This document shows positions 1 to 8,060 of a DNA stretch of 64,000 bases, in pieces. A program made the translations under genes and the position numbers. A model generated the notes under the pieces. The model was given only the letters and a program-made list of their open reading frames with translations. It searched no databases and was not told the DNA's origin. Each line of letters starts with the position of its first letter. Within the stretch, counting starts at the first letter, position 1. Source of the stretch: Clostridium thermopalmarium DSM 5974. Its GTDB lineage: Bacteria > Bacillota > Clostridia > Clostridiales > Clostridiaceae. The stretch covers positions 62,001-126,000 of the forward strand of contig NZ_PVXN01000031.1 of assembly GCF_002995795.1 (NCBI RefSeq), given 5' to 3'.

Positions 1-387
1 GTTTTCGCTTCCAATAGATTTTGAAAATATAGTATAAATACCGACAAATAAAATCATGGCTAGAACAATTGGATATAGAAAACTTTCATCTAATTTTAAA
101 ACCGCTTTAACTCCTACTACTGCTCCTATAAGGTTAAAAGGAATTAAGAATTTAAGTAAATTAGAATTTATTTTCTTAGATTTTACAAACTTAAATGCAC
201 TGGTGAAAGCTCCAGAAGAAGAACAAAATTTATTGGTTCCTAAAGCTAGATGTGGAGACACACCTGCAAATAAGAATGCAGGAACACTAATAAGTCCTCC
301 TCCTCCAGCAATAGAATCCACGAAAGCTGCTAGAAATCCTGCTCCACATAAAAAAATAATTTTTAAAGCTATAGATGTCGTAAACAT
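1..387 (-). CDS. TauE/SafE (TSUP) family permease, 5' part only
   Basis: The reverse strand reads from an ATG at 387 to the window edge without a stop (129 codons), so the C-terminal part is missing. The N-terminus is hydrophobic and carries the glycine-rich segment DSIAGGGGLISVPAFL followed by LALGTNK, typical of the first repeat of the TSUP family of membrane exporters and importers of sulfite, sulfonates or other organic anions. A TAGGAG ribosome binding site lies 8 bases before the ATG. The substrate cannot be told from this fragment. The opposite strand is also open here but its translation is not protein-like. Confidence 0.85.
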   Translation of the reverse strand, partial: MFTTSIALKIIFLCGAGFLAAFVDSIAGGGGLISVPAFLFAGVSPHLALGTNKFCSSSGAFTSAFKFVKSKKINSNLLKFLIPFNLIGAVVGVKAVLKLDESFLYPIVLAMILFVGIYTIFSKSIGSEN

Positions 388-1091
388 AAAAGCACTCCTA
401 ACGTAAATTAATCAATATAAATATTTTACTTTATTTATTTAATTAATAAAAGAGCGTGTTAGAAATAAATTGTGACAATCTTTAATATTGAACCTACCGT
501 ATGAGATTTGCATTTAGGAAAGCTTCACTTTTCCAAGAGACTCTAATATTTCTGACTTTAAAATCTCTAAATCTTCTAAACTCGCTATCGCTCAGACAAT
601 AGAAGGTTCTTACGGTGTTTTAAAGTCATAAATAAAGAGCTTCTAACGCTTGTTCAATACTTTCTACAATGCAAATCTCATACTCCGGTTCAATATTAAA
701 AAGATTATCGACATATGTTAAAGGAAAGCGTTTTAGTGGAAGAAAACTAAAAATCCCATACACATCCAGACATATCAAAGATCAGATTTGCAATCATTTT
801 CAACTAACGAAAGATGAATTAAAGAACACTTGGTTTAGAGAGCTTAGTTTTTTCTAAGCTAGCGCAGTGGCTAAACTTAGCGCCTTGGCGCCTAAACTCC
901 CTAAACTTTTTTTATCTGCTCCTCCACTGCATTTTAGCTTCTTTGCAAAGTGAAGCTTTCCTAAATGCAAATCTCATACGTGATTGTTCGATATAATAAA
1001 AATGCATCGCAATTTTATTAAAGGCTGTCTTTACACTCTACTCTTTAAACTTTAAACTATTATAGTAAATATGATTGTGGGGAGGTAAAAT
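388..1091. repeat. Gene-free region with composite foldback repeat (copy A)
   Basis: This 700-base stretch separates two divergent genes. The repeat begins near 461 (AGAAATAAATTGTGACAATC). Its left arm, 474-516, ends in TATGAGATTTGCATTTA. The inverted arm at 668-711 reads GCAAATCTCATACTCCGG and then TTCAATATTAAAAAGATTATC. A third arm, CCTAAATGCAAATCTCATAC, lies at about 958-978. A nested inverted pair TGACTTTAAAA (553-563) / TTTTAAAGTCA (618-628) sits inside. A 62-codon open frame at 669-857 starts inside an arm, has no ribosome binding site and resembles nothing I know. The arms recur at three other places in the window. No transposase is present, so this looks like a non-autonomous palindromic element. 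Confidence 0.75.
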
Positions 1092-2993
1092 ATGAAGGAT
1101 ATAGTATTCATAGCTCCTTTTAAGGGATTGAAGACCTTAGGTGAAGAAGTTGTTAAAACAAGGAGGTATAGCAATATAGAAGTAGTAGAAGGAGGTTTGA
1201 GCGAAGGAGTAGAAGTTGCAAAGAAAGTTATTGAAGCTGGAGCTAGGGTGATCATTTCTAGAGGTGGAACTTATACAATGATCAAGAATGTTGTTGACAT
1301 TCCAGTAGTTGAACTTAAAACCACATCTTTTGATATCTTAAGAGGTTTTAGACATTTAATAAATTCCAAAGGGAAAATTGGTGTTGCAGGTTATGAAAAC
1401 GTAATTTATGGATGTGAAGTAATAGGAGAGGTTCTAGGTTTAGATATAGTCAAAATAGAAATTGAAAAGGAAGATAATGCGGAAGAATTATTAGAAAAGT
1501 ATGTTGACCAAGGAATCAAAATATTTGTAGGAGATACTATAGGAAGTCAAACAGCTAGAAATCTAGGATGTAAAAGCTACATTATAGAATCTGGTATAGA
1601 ATCTGTGCTTTATGCTCTACAAGAGGCGAGAAGAATATTAAAAGGATTAAGGCTAGAGAAAGAACGAACTGAAAGACTTAAAACCATAATAAATTTTATA
1701 GATAATGGAATAATAGCAATTGATAATAAAGGGAAGATAAACATATTTAATTCTGTGGCGGAAAAGATATTTGGAATTCATCAGAAGGGAGCTATTGGTA
1801 AGAATGTAGAAGAAGTTATAAGACATACTAAATTAAACAAGGTACTTCAGTCTGGCGATATAGAATTGGGTGAAATACAGGATGTAGGTAGGTTAAAAAT
1901 TGCTACAAATAGAATTCCTATTATTGTAGATGATAAGATAACTGGAGTGGTAGCAACCTTCCAAGATGTTACTAAAATACAAGACTTAGAGCATCAGATA
2001 AGAGTTAAATTACAAAAAAAAGGATTTATTGCAAAGTATAATTTTGAAGACATAATTCATAAAAGCATAGATATGGAAGAGTGCATAGAAAAAGGTAAGG
2101 TGTATAGTAAATATGATTCTCCTGTGCTAATATTAGGGGAATCTGGAGTCGGCAAAGAACTGTTTGCTCAAAGTATTCATAGCAGCAGTTCTAGAAAAAA
2201 TGCTCCTTTTGTAGCAGTGAATTGTGCAGCACTTCCTCCTAATCTTATAGAAAGCGAGCTATTTGGATATGTAGAGGGAGCTTTTACAGGTACTGCAAAA
2301 GGGGGAAAGGCTGGACTATTTGAGCTTGCTCATGGAGGAACTATATTCTTAGATGAAATAGGAGAGCTTCCATTAGATGTTCAAAGTAGATTTTTGAGGG
2401 TACTTCAAGAAAAAGAAGTAATGAGAATAGGTGATGATAAGGTTATACCTATAGATGTAAGAATTATTACAGCAACCCATAGGAATTTGAAAGATATGAT
2501 AAAAGAAGGAAAGTTTAGAGGAGACTTGTACTATAGAATAAATATTTTAACTCTTATAATTCCATCCTTAAATCAAAGGATGGAAGATATAATGGAACTT
2601 TCTAAGTTTTTCGTAGAGAAATATTCAAAAAAATATAACAAGAAAATTTATGAAATTTCTCCTAAAGCACAAAAGTACTTAAATAGCTATAATTATAAGG
2701 GAAATGTAAGAGAGCTTGAAGGAATAATTGAGAGAGCAATTGTTTTATGCAATACAAACATAATAGAATTAAAAGATGTTAAAGTAGAAGAAATTGGACC
2801 TAGAAATTCATTAACTAATAGAGAAGATACTATTATCGGTAACATAGAAGCAACATGTAAAACTTTAAAAGAAGTAGAAAATGAGTATATAAATAGGGTT
2901 ATAGATTATTGTAATGGGAATTTAAGTAAAGCTTCTAAGATACTAAATATAAATAGAACAACCCTATGGCGAAAAAAGAATAGTGATGCATAA
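1092..2993 (+). CDS. Sigma-54-dependent activator with PrpR-type sensor domain
   Basis: This 633-residue enhancer-binding protein switches on sigma-54 promoters by ATP hydrolysis. An N-terminal PrpR_N-type ligand-binding domain (about 1-185) is followed by a PAS domain (about 195-310), an AAA+ domain (about 325-560) and a Fis-type helix-turn-helix near 610-632 ([18 protein letters not shown]). Walker A is GESGVGKE at 349-356 and Walker B is GTIFLDEI. The sigma-54 contact loop reads GAFTGT (396-401) instead of the usual GAFTGA. A GGAGG site 7 bases upstream supports the ATG. The -24/-12 promoter and paired dyads just downstream point to the 3154-9140 genes as its target. Its inducer is probably a sugar acid; this is inferred from context only. 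Confidence 0.93.
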   Translation: MKDIVFIAPFKGLKTLGEEVVKTRRYSNIEVVEGGLSEGVEVAKKVIEAGARVIISRGGTYTMIKNVVDIPVVELKTTSFDILRGFRHLINSKGKIGVAGYENVIYGCEVIGEVLGLDIVKIEIEKEDNAEELLEKYVDQGIKIFVGDTIGSQTARNLGCKSYIIESGIESVLYALQEARRILKGLRLEKERTERLKTIINFIDNGIIAIDNKGKINIFNSVAEKIFGIHQKGAIGKNVEEVIRHTKLNKVLQSGDIELGEIQDVGRLKIATNRIPIIVDDKITGVVATFQDVTKIQDLEHQIRVKLQKKGFIAKYNFEDIIHKSIDMEECIEKGKVYSKYDSPVLILGESGVGKELFAQSIHSSSSRKNAPFVAVNCAALPPNLIESELFGYVEGAFTGTAKGGKAGLFELAHGGTIFLDEIGELPLDVQSRFLRVLQEKEVMRIGDDKVIPIDVRIITATHRNLKDMIKEGKFRGDLYYRINILTLIIPSLNQRMEDIMELSKFFVEKYSKKYNKKIYEISPKAQKYLNSYNYKGNVRELEGIIERAIVLCNTNIIELKDVKVEEIGPRNSLTNREDTIIGNIEATCKTLKEVENEYINRVIDYCNGNLSKASKILNINRTTLWRKKNSDA

Positions 2994-3003
2994 TGTAATA
3001 CTG

Positions 3004-3039
3004 TTGCTTTTTGCAAATAGTATTTATTGCGAAAAGCAA
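3004..3039. promoter_or_regulatory. Two tandem TTGC-N5-GCAA dyads, likely activator sites
   Basis: TTGCTTTTTGCAA (3004-3016) and TTGCGAAAAGCAA (3027-3039) are each palindromic and lie 23 bases apart centre to centre, about two helical turns. They sit about 60-90 bases upstream of the -24 element, the usual place for an enhancer bound by a sigma-54 activator. The two halves also pair with each other to form a hairpin, so the region might also end transcription of the upstream regulator. Confidence 0.6.
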
Positions 3040-3092
3040 CACAAATGAGTAAAAGTTTTCTGAAAACCTTTTAAAATGGTGAAAGTTAATTT

Positions 3093-3108
3093 TGGCATGG
3101 TACTTGCT
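3093..3108 (+). promoter_or_regulatory. Sigma-54 (-24/-12) promoter
   Basis: TGGCATGGTACTTGCT matches the sigma-54 consensus TGGCAC-N5-TTGC with the invariant GG and GC correctly spaced by 10 bases. It lies 46 bases before the dehydratase start codon and next to a gene for a sigma-54 activator. It also shows that translation cannot start at the ATG at 3076, which would lie upstream of the -12 element. Confidence 0.88.
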
Positions 3109-3153
3109 ATATATAAAAGTGAAAAAATAAAAAAAGTCATAGGAGGTATGGAT

Positions 3154-3453
3154 ATGCTAAAACTTGCAGTTGTTGCTAATGCAAATGACAATGTAGCTAC
3201 AGCAGTAAAAGATTTAAAAAAAGGTGAAAAAGTATTAATAGATTTGTTTGGTAAGGATATAGAGGTAATGCTTAATGAGGATATTCCTTTTGGACACAAG
3301 TTTGCTATAAAGGATATACAAAATGGAGAAGAAATAATTAAATACAAAGAATCTATAGGACAAGCTACACAAGATATAAAGGTTGGAGATTATGTTCATG
3401 TACACAACGTTGTAAGTGAAAGAGGACGTGGAGACTTGGAGGTGTCTAAATAA
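3154..3453 (+). CDS. UxaA-type hydro-lyase, small (SAF domain) subunit
   Basis: This 99-residue protein matches the N-terminal SAF domain of altronate/galactarate dehydratases, which remove water from sugar acids to give 2-keto-3-deoxy acids. Features include DIPFGHKFAIKDI and the end VHNVVSERGRGDLEV, where the small domain joins the large one in single-chain enzymes. The start at 3154 is chosen because AGGAGG (3141-3146) is properly spaced from it and because the sigma-54 promoter excludes earlier starts. Its stop overlaps the large subunit's ATG by one base (TAATG), so the two are translationally coupled. The substrate is not fixed by sequence. Confidence 0.88.
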   Translation: MLKLAVVANANDNVATAVKDLKKGEKVLIDLFGKDIEVMLNEDIPFGHKFAIKDIQNGEEIIKYKESIGQATQDIKVGDYVHVHNVVSERGRGDLEVSK

Positions 3454-4616
3454 TGAAAAAGTTATATGGATATAGAAGAGAAAATGGAAAAGTAGGTATA
3501 AGAAATCATGTATTAATACTTCCTGCATCAGTTTGTGCTAGTGAAGTATCAGCAAGAATTGCAGCTCATGTAAACGGTGCAGTATCAGTGCCAAACCAAC
3601 ATGGATGCTGTCAAGTAGGTGCAGATTTAGATCTTACAATTCAAATATTAAAAAATTTAGGTAAAAATCCTAACGTGGCTTCAGTTTTAGTTGTAGGACT
3701 TGGATGTGAAGGAGCTCCAGCTAAAGAAATTGCGGAAGAAATTAGAAGAGATACAGGGAAAAGAGCTGAGTGTTTAATAATCCAAGAATGTGGTGGAACT
3801 ATTAAAACAGAAGCAGAAGGTATTAGAATAGCATCAGAAATGGCTAGAGAAGCAGCAAAGCTTAAGAAAGAAGAAATCGATGTTACTGAAATTACTCTTG
3901 CTATCGAATGCGGTGGCTCTGATACTACTTCAGGACTTGCATCAAATCCTGCTGTTGGATATGCATCAGATAAGCTAGTTTCTTTAGGAGGAACATCAAT
4001 ATTCTCAGAAACTACAGAATTTATAGGTGCTGAGCACATACTAGCTAGAAGAGCTATAACTAAGGAAGTTGGAGATAAGATCCTTGAAATAGTTGCTAAC
4101 TGCGAAAAGAAGGCAAATACAATGGGAGTTGACATGAGAGGCGGACAACCTACGCCAGGTAACATTCAGGGTGGTTTAACTACTATAGAAGAAAAGTCTT
4201 TAGGCTGTATCTATAAAGGTGGTACTGCACCAATTGATGGAGTATTAGATTATGCTGAAGTACCATCAAATAAAGGTCTATATGTAATGGATACTCCAGG
4301 ACAAGATATTGAATCTATCACTGGTATGGTAGCAGGTGGAGCAACAATAGTTGTATTTACAACAGGAAGAGGAACCCCTACAGGTAATCCATTAGCTCCA
4401 GTTATTAAAGTAACAGGAAATCCGGATACATTTGTAAAAATGAATGATAATATGGATATTAATGCTGGAACCATAATTGATGGAACTAAAACTGTGCAAG
4501 AAGTTGGAGAAGAAGTTTTTGAGGAAATGCTTGAAGTAGTTAATGGAAAGCAAACAAAAGCTGAATCCTTAAATCATAGAGAATTTGGAATGTATAAGCT
4601 GATATCAACATTCTAA
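3453..4616 (+). CDS. UxaA-type hydro-lyase, large subunit
   Basis: A 387-residue large chain of the altronate/galactarate dehydratase family (D-altronate to 2-keto-3-deoxygluconate in the classic case). It has the family's opening GYRRENGKVGIRNHVLILP and conserved cysteine and glycine-rich segments such as NQHGCCQVGADLDL, GLGCEGAPAKEIAEE and AIECGGSDTTSGL, which contribute to Fe binding and the active site. It is encoded apart from the SAF domain and coupled to it by a one-base overlap. Neighbouring permease, kinase and dehydrogenase genes suggest the substrate may be altronate or a related aldonate, possibly a four-carbon one. A perfect hairpin follows the gene. Confidence 0.9.
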   Translation: MKKLYGYRRENGKVGIRNHVLILPASVCASEVSARIAAHVNGAVSVPNQHGCCQVGADLDLTIQILKNLGKNPNVASVLVVGLGCEGAPAKEIAEEIRRDTGKRAECLIIQECGGTIKTEAEGIRIASEMAREAAKLKKEEIDVTEITLAIECGGSDTTSGLASNPAVGYASDKLVSLGGTSIFSETTEFIGAEHILARRAITKEVGDKILEIVANCEKKANTMGVDMRGGQPTPGNIQGGLTTIEEKSLGCIYKGGTAPIDGVLDYAEVPSNKGLYVMDTPGQDIESITGMVAGGATIVVFTTGRGTPTGNPLAPVIKVTGNPDTFVKMNDNMDINAGTIIDGTKTVQEVGEEVFEEMLEVVNGKQTKAESLNHREFGMYKLISTF

Positions 4617-4644
4617 ATAAAAAGCAACATAGCTAAGAGGTAAA

Positions 4645-4680
4645 TATAAAGGTTAAGAACATGCCTTCTTAACCTTTATA
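4645..4680 (+). terminator. Strong hairpin without T tract after dehydratase
   Basis: TATAAAGGTTAAGAA (4645-4659) pairs perfectly with TTCTTAACCTTTATA (4666-4680) around a six-base loop. No T run follows, so it may be an mRNA-stabilising or attenuating structure inside the operon rather than a full stop. Confidence 0.55.
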
Positions 4681-4758
4681 CTTATATTGAAATTATATTT
4701 AATCATAGTATTAACAGAATTACATGAATGGATCTGTATAATGGTAGGAGGAATAAAA

Positions 4759-5718
4759 ATGAAGATTTTGCAGTCAGTTAAGAAGATTCCGGGGGGACTA
4801 ATGGTAGTTCCGCTTTTATTAGGAGCATTAGTTAATACCTTTTTTCCGCAGGCATTAGAGATAGGCGGATTTACATCGCATTTATTTAAGAATGGTGCAA
4901 TGCCAATTTTAGCAGTATTTTTATTTTGTAATGGAGCACAAATAAACGCTAAACAGGCGGGAACACCGTTAATAAAGGGAGTAGCTTTAACACTTGCAAA
5001 ATTCCTTATTGGGGCTGCAATAGGTGTGCTTATTAATAAAGCATTTGGACCTGCGGGCGTACTAGGAATTTCAGCCCTTGCAGCAATTTCAGCATTTACT
5101 AACTCAAATGGAGGACTTTATGCAGCTTTAGCAGGGGAGTATGGTGATTCAACAGATGTTGGAGCTATATCTATACTTTCAATAAATGATGGACCATTTT
5201 TTACCATGCTGGCATTTGGAATAACTGGAATAGCTACAGTTCCAATTATGGCATTAGTTGCAACTGTTGTTCCTATAGTGATAGGATTTATATTAGGTAA
5301 TTTAGATGAAGATATAAGAAAGTTTCTAGAACCAGGAACGGTAGTTTTAATACCATTCTTTGCATTTCCATTAGGCTCAGCTTTGAACTTTGGACAAATT
5401 ATAGAAGCTGGTTTTCCAGGAATAGTACTAGGAATTGCATGTACATTGACAACAGGTCTTGGTGGATACTTAATAATGAAACTTTTAAAATCTAAGCATC
5501 CGGAAGTTGGTGCAGCGGTTGGCACAACAGCAGGAAATGCAGTAGCAACACCAGCAGCTCTGGCAGCAATTGATCCATCATTACAAGCTATTGCTGCAAC
5601 AGCAACCGTTCAAATTGCTGCAACAATTATTGTTACAGCAATATTGTGTCCTTTACTTGTAAACTATCTAAATAAGATAGAAAATGCAAGAAAAGAGGTA
5701 AAAGCGCTTAGTAGATAA
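4759..5718 (+). CDS. kdgT: 2-keto-3-deoxygluconate permease family protein
   Basis: A 319-residue, very hydrophobic membrane protein of the KdgT family, which imports 2-keto-3-deoxygluconate with protons. It opens MKILQSVKKIPGGLMVVPLL, contains NSNGGLYAALAGEYGD and ends with an alanine-rich helix pair (GAAVGTTAGNAVATPAAL), all characteristic of KdgT; about ten membrane segments can be counted. The ATG at 4759 is preferred over one at 4687 because GTAGGAGG lies 8 bases before it. It lies between the dehydratase and kinase genes, so it probably brings in the pathway substrate or its keto-deoxy product. Confidence 0.9.
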   Translation: MKILQSVKKIPGGLMVVPLLLGALVNTFFPQALEIGGFTSHLFKNGAMPILAVFLFCNGAQINAKQAGTPLIKGVALTLAKFLIGAAIGVLINKAFGPAGVLGISALAAISAFTNSNGGLYAALAGEYGDSTDVGAISILSINDGPFFTMLAFGITGIATVPIMALVATVVPIVIGFILGNLDEDIRKFLEPGTVVLIPFFAFPLGSALNFGQIIEAGFPGIVLGIACTLTTGLGGYLIMKLLKSKHPEVGAAVGTTAGNAVATPAALAAIDPSLQAIAATATVQIAATIIVTAILCPLLVNYLNKIENARKEVKALSR

Positions 5719-5737
5719 GTTGAAAACGGTTTTGAAT

Positions 5738-5789
5738 TTCCTCCTCTGTACGTTGGTGATTAATAAATTGCTTTTCGTGAGAGGAGGAA
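5738..5789 (+). other. Intergenic hairpin before the acid-sugar kinase gene
   Basis: TTCCTCCTCT (5738-5747) pairs perfectly with AGAGGAGGAA (5780-5789) across a 32-base loop. No T run follows. It is probably a transcript-stability or differential-expression element between the permease and the kinase; its purine arm also looks like a ribosome binding site but is too far from any start to serve as one. Confidence 0.4.
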
Positions 5790-5827
5790 GTTATTATAGA
5801 AACAAAATAAACTAAGGGGTGAAAGAC

Positions 5828-7042
5828 TTGAACAGATTTTTAATTATAGCAGATGATTTTACAGGAGCAAACGATACAGGAGTTCAACTAAAAAAAAGAG
5901 GAATAAATACTGATGTAATCTTTCATTCCAAATCAATAGATAATAATGAAAGATCATATGTAATAGATACTGAATCAAGAGGACTTAGTGAAGAAGAAGC
6001 ATTCTTAGATGTAGAAGGAAAAGTGAAAAATGCATTTAAGCAAAGGTTTGACTATGTTTATAAAAAGATAGATTCAACTCTCAGAGGGAATATAGTCTCT
6101 GAAATAAAGGCAGTGGACAAATACTATAATGCAGAACTTATAATATTTGCTCCTGCTTATCCGGATAATAAAAGAATTACAACTAATGAGATTCATAAAA
6201 TTAATGGGATGCCTATTAGTGAGACGGAGATATCAAAAGATCCTAAAAAGCCAGTAAAGGTAGATAACATAAAACTTATACTTAAAAATGGATTTGATGA
6301 AGGAGTAACTCATGTATGCCTAGAAGAACTAAGAAATGTGAAAACTGATTTTTCTAAGGGAAGAATATATACCTTTGATGCAGAAACGAATGAAGATCTA
6401 ATGATAATATCAAATCAGATTACAGCTTTAAATAAAAAGGTATTATGGGTAGGCTCTGCTGGACTTGCAGATAGTATACTAAAGGTTAATATGCGGGTAG
6501 ATCCTTCTATAGCAGTAGTTGGAAGTATAAGTGAAGTTTCTAAAAATCAACTTCATTATGCAGTATCAAGAGGAACTAATTTAATTAATGTAGATATTGG
6601 AAAGTTGTTAAAAAATAGAGATATACAAGATATAGTAAACGAAGCTTTAGAAAAGATTAATAAAGGAACAGATGTTATTATAGCTTCTTCTTATGAGAGA
6701 GAGGATTATGAAAGAACTATAGAAGTAGGAAAAACTTTAGGCTGTACTAAAGAAGAAGTTAGTGTTTTTACTCAAAAGATTCTAGGAGAAATTGTTGATA
6801 ATATAGTAGAAAACACAAGCATATCTGGTATGTTTCTAACTGGAGGAGATACAGCTATAGGAGTTATTGAAGAATTATGTGCTAAGGGGTCAAATATAAA
6901 GCAAGAGGTTATGACAGGAATACCTCTTATGACTTTAAATGGTGGAAAGTGTCATGGACTAAAGGTTATAACTAAAGCAGGAGCTTTTGGAGAAGTAAAC
7001 GCTGTTGAATACTGCTTAAAGAAGTTAAAGGAGGACATTTAG
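5828..7042 (+). CDS. DUF1537 four-carbon acid sugar kinase
   Basis: This protein of about 404 residues belongs to the DUF1537 family, ATP-dependent kinases of threonate, erythronate, 3-oxo-tetronates and similar sugar acids. The N-terminal domain has the substrate motif LIIADDFTGANDTG and later KKIDSTLRGN; the C-terminal nucleotide-binding domain has MFLTGGDTAIGVI and ends in GIPLMTLNGGK...KAGAFG. A TTG at 5828 is preferred because AGGGG lies properly before it, while a GTG at 5819 overlaps that site. The pdxA-like gene follows with no gap. In described D-threonate and D-erythronate pathways such a kinase works with a PdxA2 dehydrogenase to yield dihydroxyacetone phosphate. Confidence 0.88.
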   Translation: MNRFLIIADDFTGANDTGVQLKKRGINTDVIFHSKSIDNNERSYVIDTESRGLSEEEAFLDVEGKVKNAFKQRFDYVYKKIDSTLRGNIVSEIKAVDKYYNAELIIFAPAYPDNKRITTNEIHKINGMPISETEISKDPKKPVKVDNIKLILKNGFDEGVTHVCLEELRNVKTDFSKGRIYTFDAETNEDLMIISNQITALNKKVLWVGSAGLADSILKVNMRVDPSIAVVGSISEVSKNQLHYAVSRGTNLINVDIGKLLKNRDIQDIVNEALEKINKGTDVIIASSYEREDYERTIEVGKTLGCTKEEVSVFTQKILGEIVDNIVENTSISGMFLTGGDTAIGVIEELCAKGSNIKQEVMTGIPLMTLNGGKCHGLKVITKAGAFGEVNAVEYCLKKLKEDI

Positions 7043-8008
7043 ATGAAGCTTATAGGGATAACCATGGGAGATCCTGCAGGAGTAGGACCTGAGATAATAT
7101 TAAAAGCTTTAGATGAAAGAAAAGACTTAAGAGAAAAGAGCGTAATATTTGGAAGCTATAAAGTTTTAAATTACTATAAAGGGTTATTAAAAATTAATAC
7201 AGATATAAAGGTTATACAAAATCTTAATGAATTCGAAAAAGAAGTCATTAACGTAATAAATGTAGTTGACTTAGACATAGATGATTTTGAGATAGGAGAA
7301 GTATCTGCTTTATGTGGGGATGCTGCATATAGATATATAGAAAAGGCTATAGAAGCGGCTAAAAAAGGAGAAGTAAAAGCAGTAGCCACTGCTCCTTTAA
7401 ATAAAGAAGCACTACATTTAGGTGGTCATAACTTTGCAGGCCATACAGAGATATTTGCAACCTTAACAGATACAAATAAGTATGCAATGATGCTTACAAA
7501 TGATAACTTCAGAGTTATACATGTGTCTACTCATGTATCCTTAAGGGAAGCTTGTGACAGAGCTAAAAAAGAAAGAATTTTAGATGTTATAAACTTAGCA
7601 AATGATACTTTGAAGAAAATGGGGATAGAAAATCCAAGAATTGCAGTAGCTGGACTAAATCCTCATGCGGGAGAGAATGGATTGTTTGGATATGAAGAAA
7701 TAGAAGAAATCATACCAGCAGTTGATGAAGCACTTAAATTAGGTTTAACTGTAGAAGGACCAATTGCACCAGATACAGTGTTCCTAAAGGCTCATAAAGG
7801 GAAGTATGACGTAGTTGTAGCCATGTACCACGATCAAGGACACATACCTATGAAAATGTTAGCCTTTGACACTGGAGTAAATATGACTGTTGGACTTCCA
7901 ATAATCAGAACTTCAGTAGATCATGGTACAGCATTTGATATAGCTGGCAAAGGAATAGCAAAAGGAGATAGCATGATAGAGGCACTTAAGGTGGCAGAGC
8001 TGTTTTAA
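7043..8008 (+). CDS. pdxA2: PdxA2-type 4-phospho-D-threonate/erythronate dehydrogenase
   Basis: A 321-residue NAD-dependent dehydrogenase of the PdxA family. It starts IGITMGDPAGVGPEI and keeps the metal-site histidines in LGGHNFAGHTEIFA, in VAMYHDQGHIPMK and in SVDHGTAFDIAGKG. True PdxA makes vitamin B6 from 4-phosphohydroxythreonine; the PdxA2 branch oxidises and decarboxylates 4-phospho-threonate or -erythronate. It begins immediately after the kinase stop codon, with AAAGGAGG inside that gene, and no other B6 gene is near, so the catabolic role is favoured. Confidence 0.88.
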   Translation: MKLIGITMGDPAGVGPEIILKALDERKDLREKSVIFGSYKVLNYYKGLLKINTDIKVIQNLNEFEKEVINVINVVDLDIDDFEIGEVSALCGDAAYRYIEKAIEAAKKGEVKAVATAPLNKEALHLGGHNFAGHTEIFATLTDTNKYAMMLTNDNFRVIHVSTHVSLREACDRAKKERILDVINLANDTLKKMGIENPRIAVAGLNPHAGENGLFGYEEIEEIIPAVDEALKLGLTVEGPIAPDTVFLKAHKGKYDVVVAMYHDQGHIPMKMLAFDTGVNMTVGLPIIRTSVDHGTAFDIAGKGIAKGDSMIEALKVAELF

Positions 8009-8060
8009 GAGAAAAAGAAAATAATAAGCCAGAAATAGATAAGTTGGGAGAATTAGGACT

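Noticed and set aside
56-406. Long open frame on the plus strand
   Set aside because: It is the antisense of the TSUP permease, which has a good start, ribosome binding site and family motif.
669-857. 62-codon open frame
   Set aside because: Starts inside a repeat arm, lacks a ribosome binding site and resembles no known protein.
3076-3153. Upstream extension of the small dehydratase subunit
   Set aside because: The -24/-12 promoter lies inside it, so the region is not transcribed as coding; the ribosome binding site favours 3154.
4687-4758. Longer N-terminus for KdgT
   Set aside because: No ribosome binding site; family start is at 4759.
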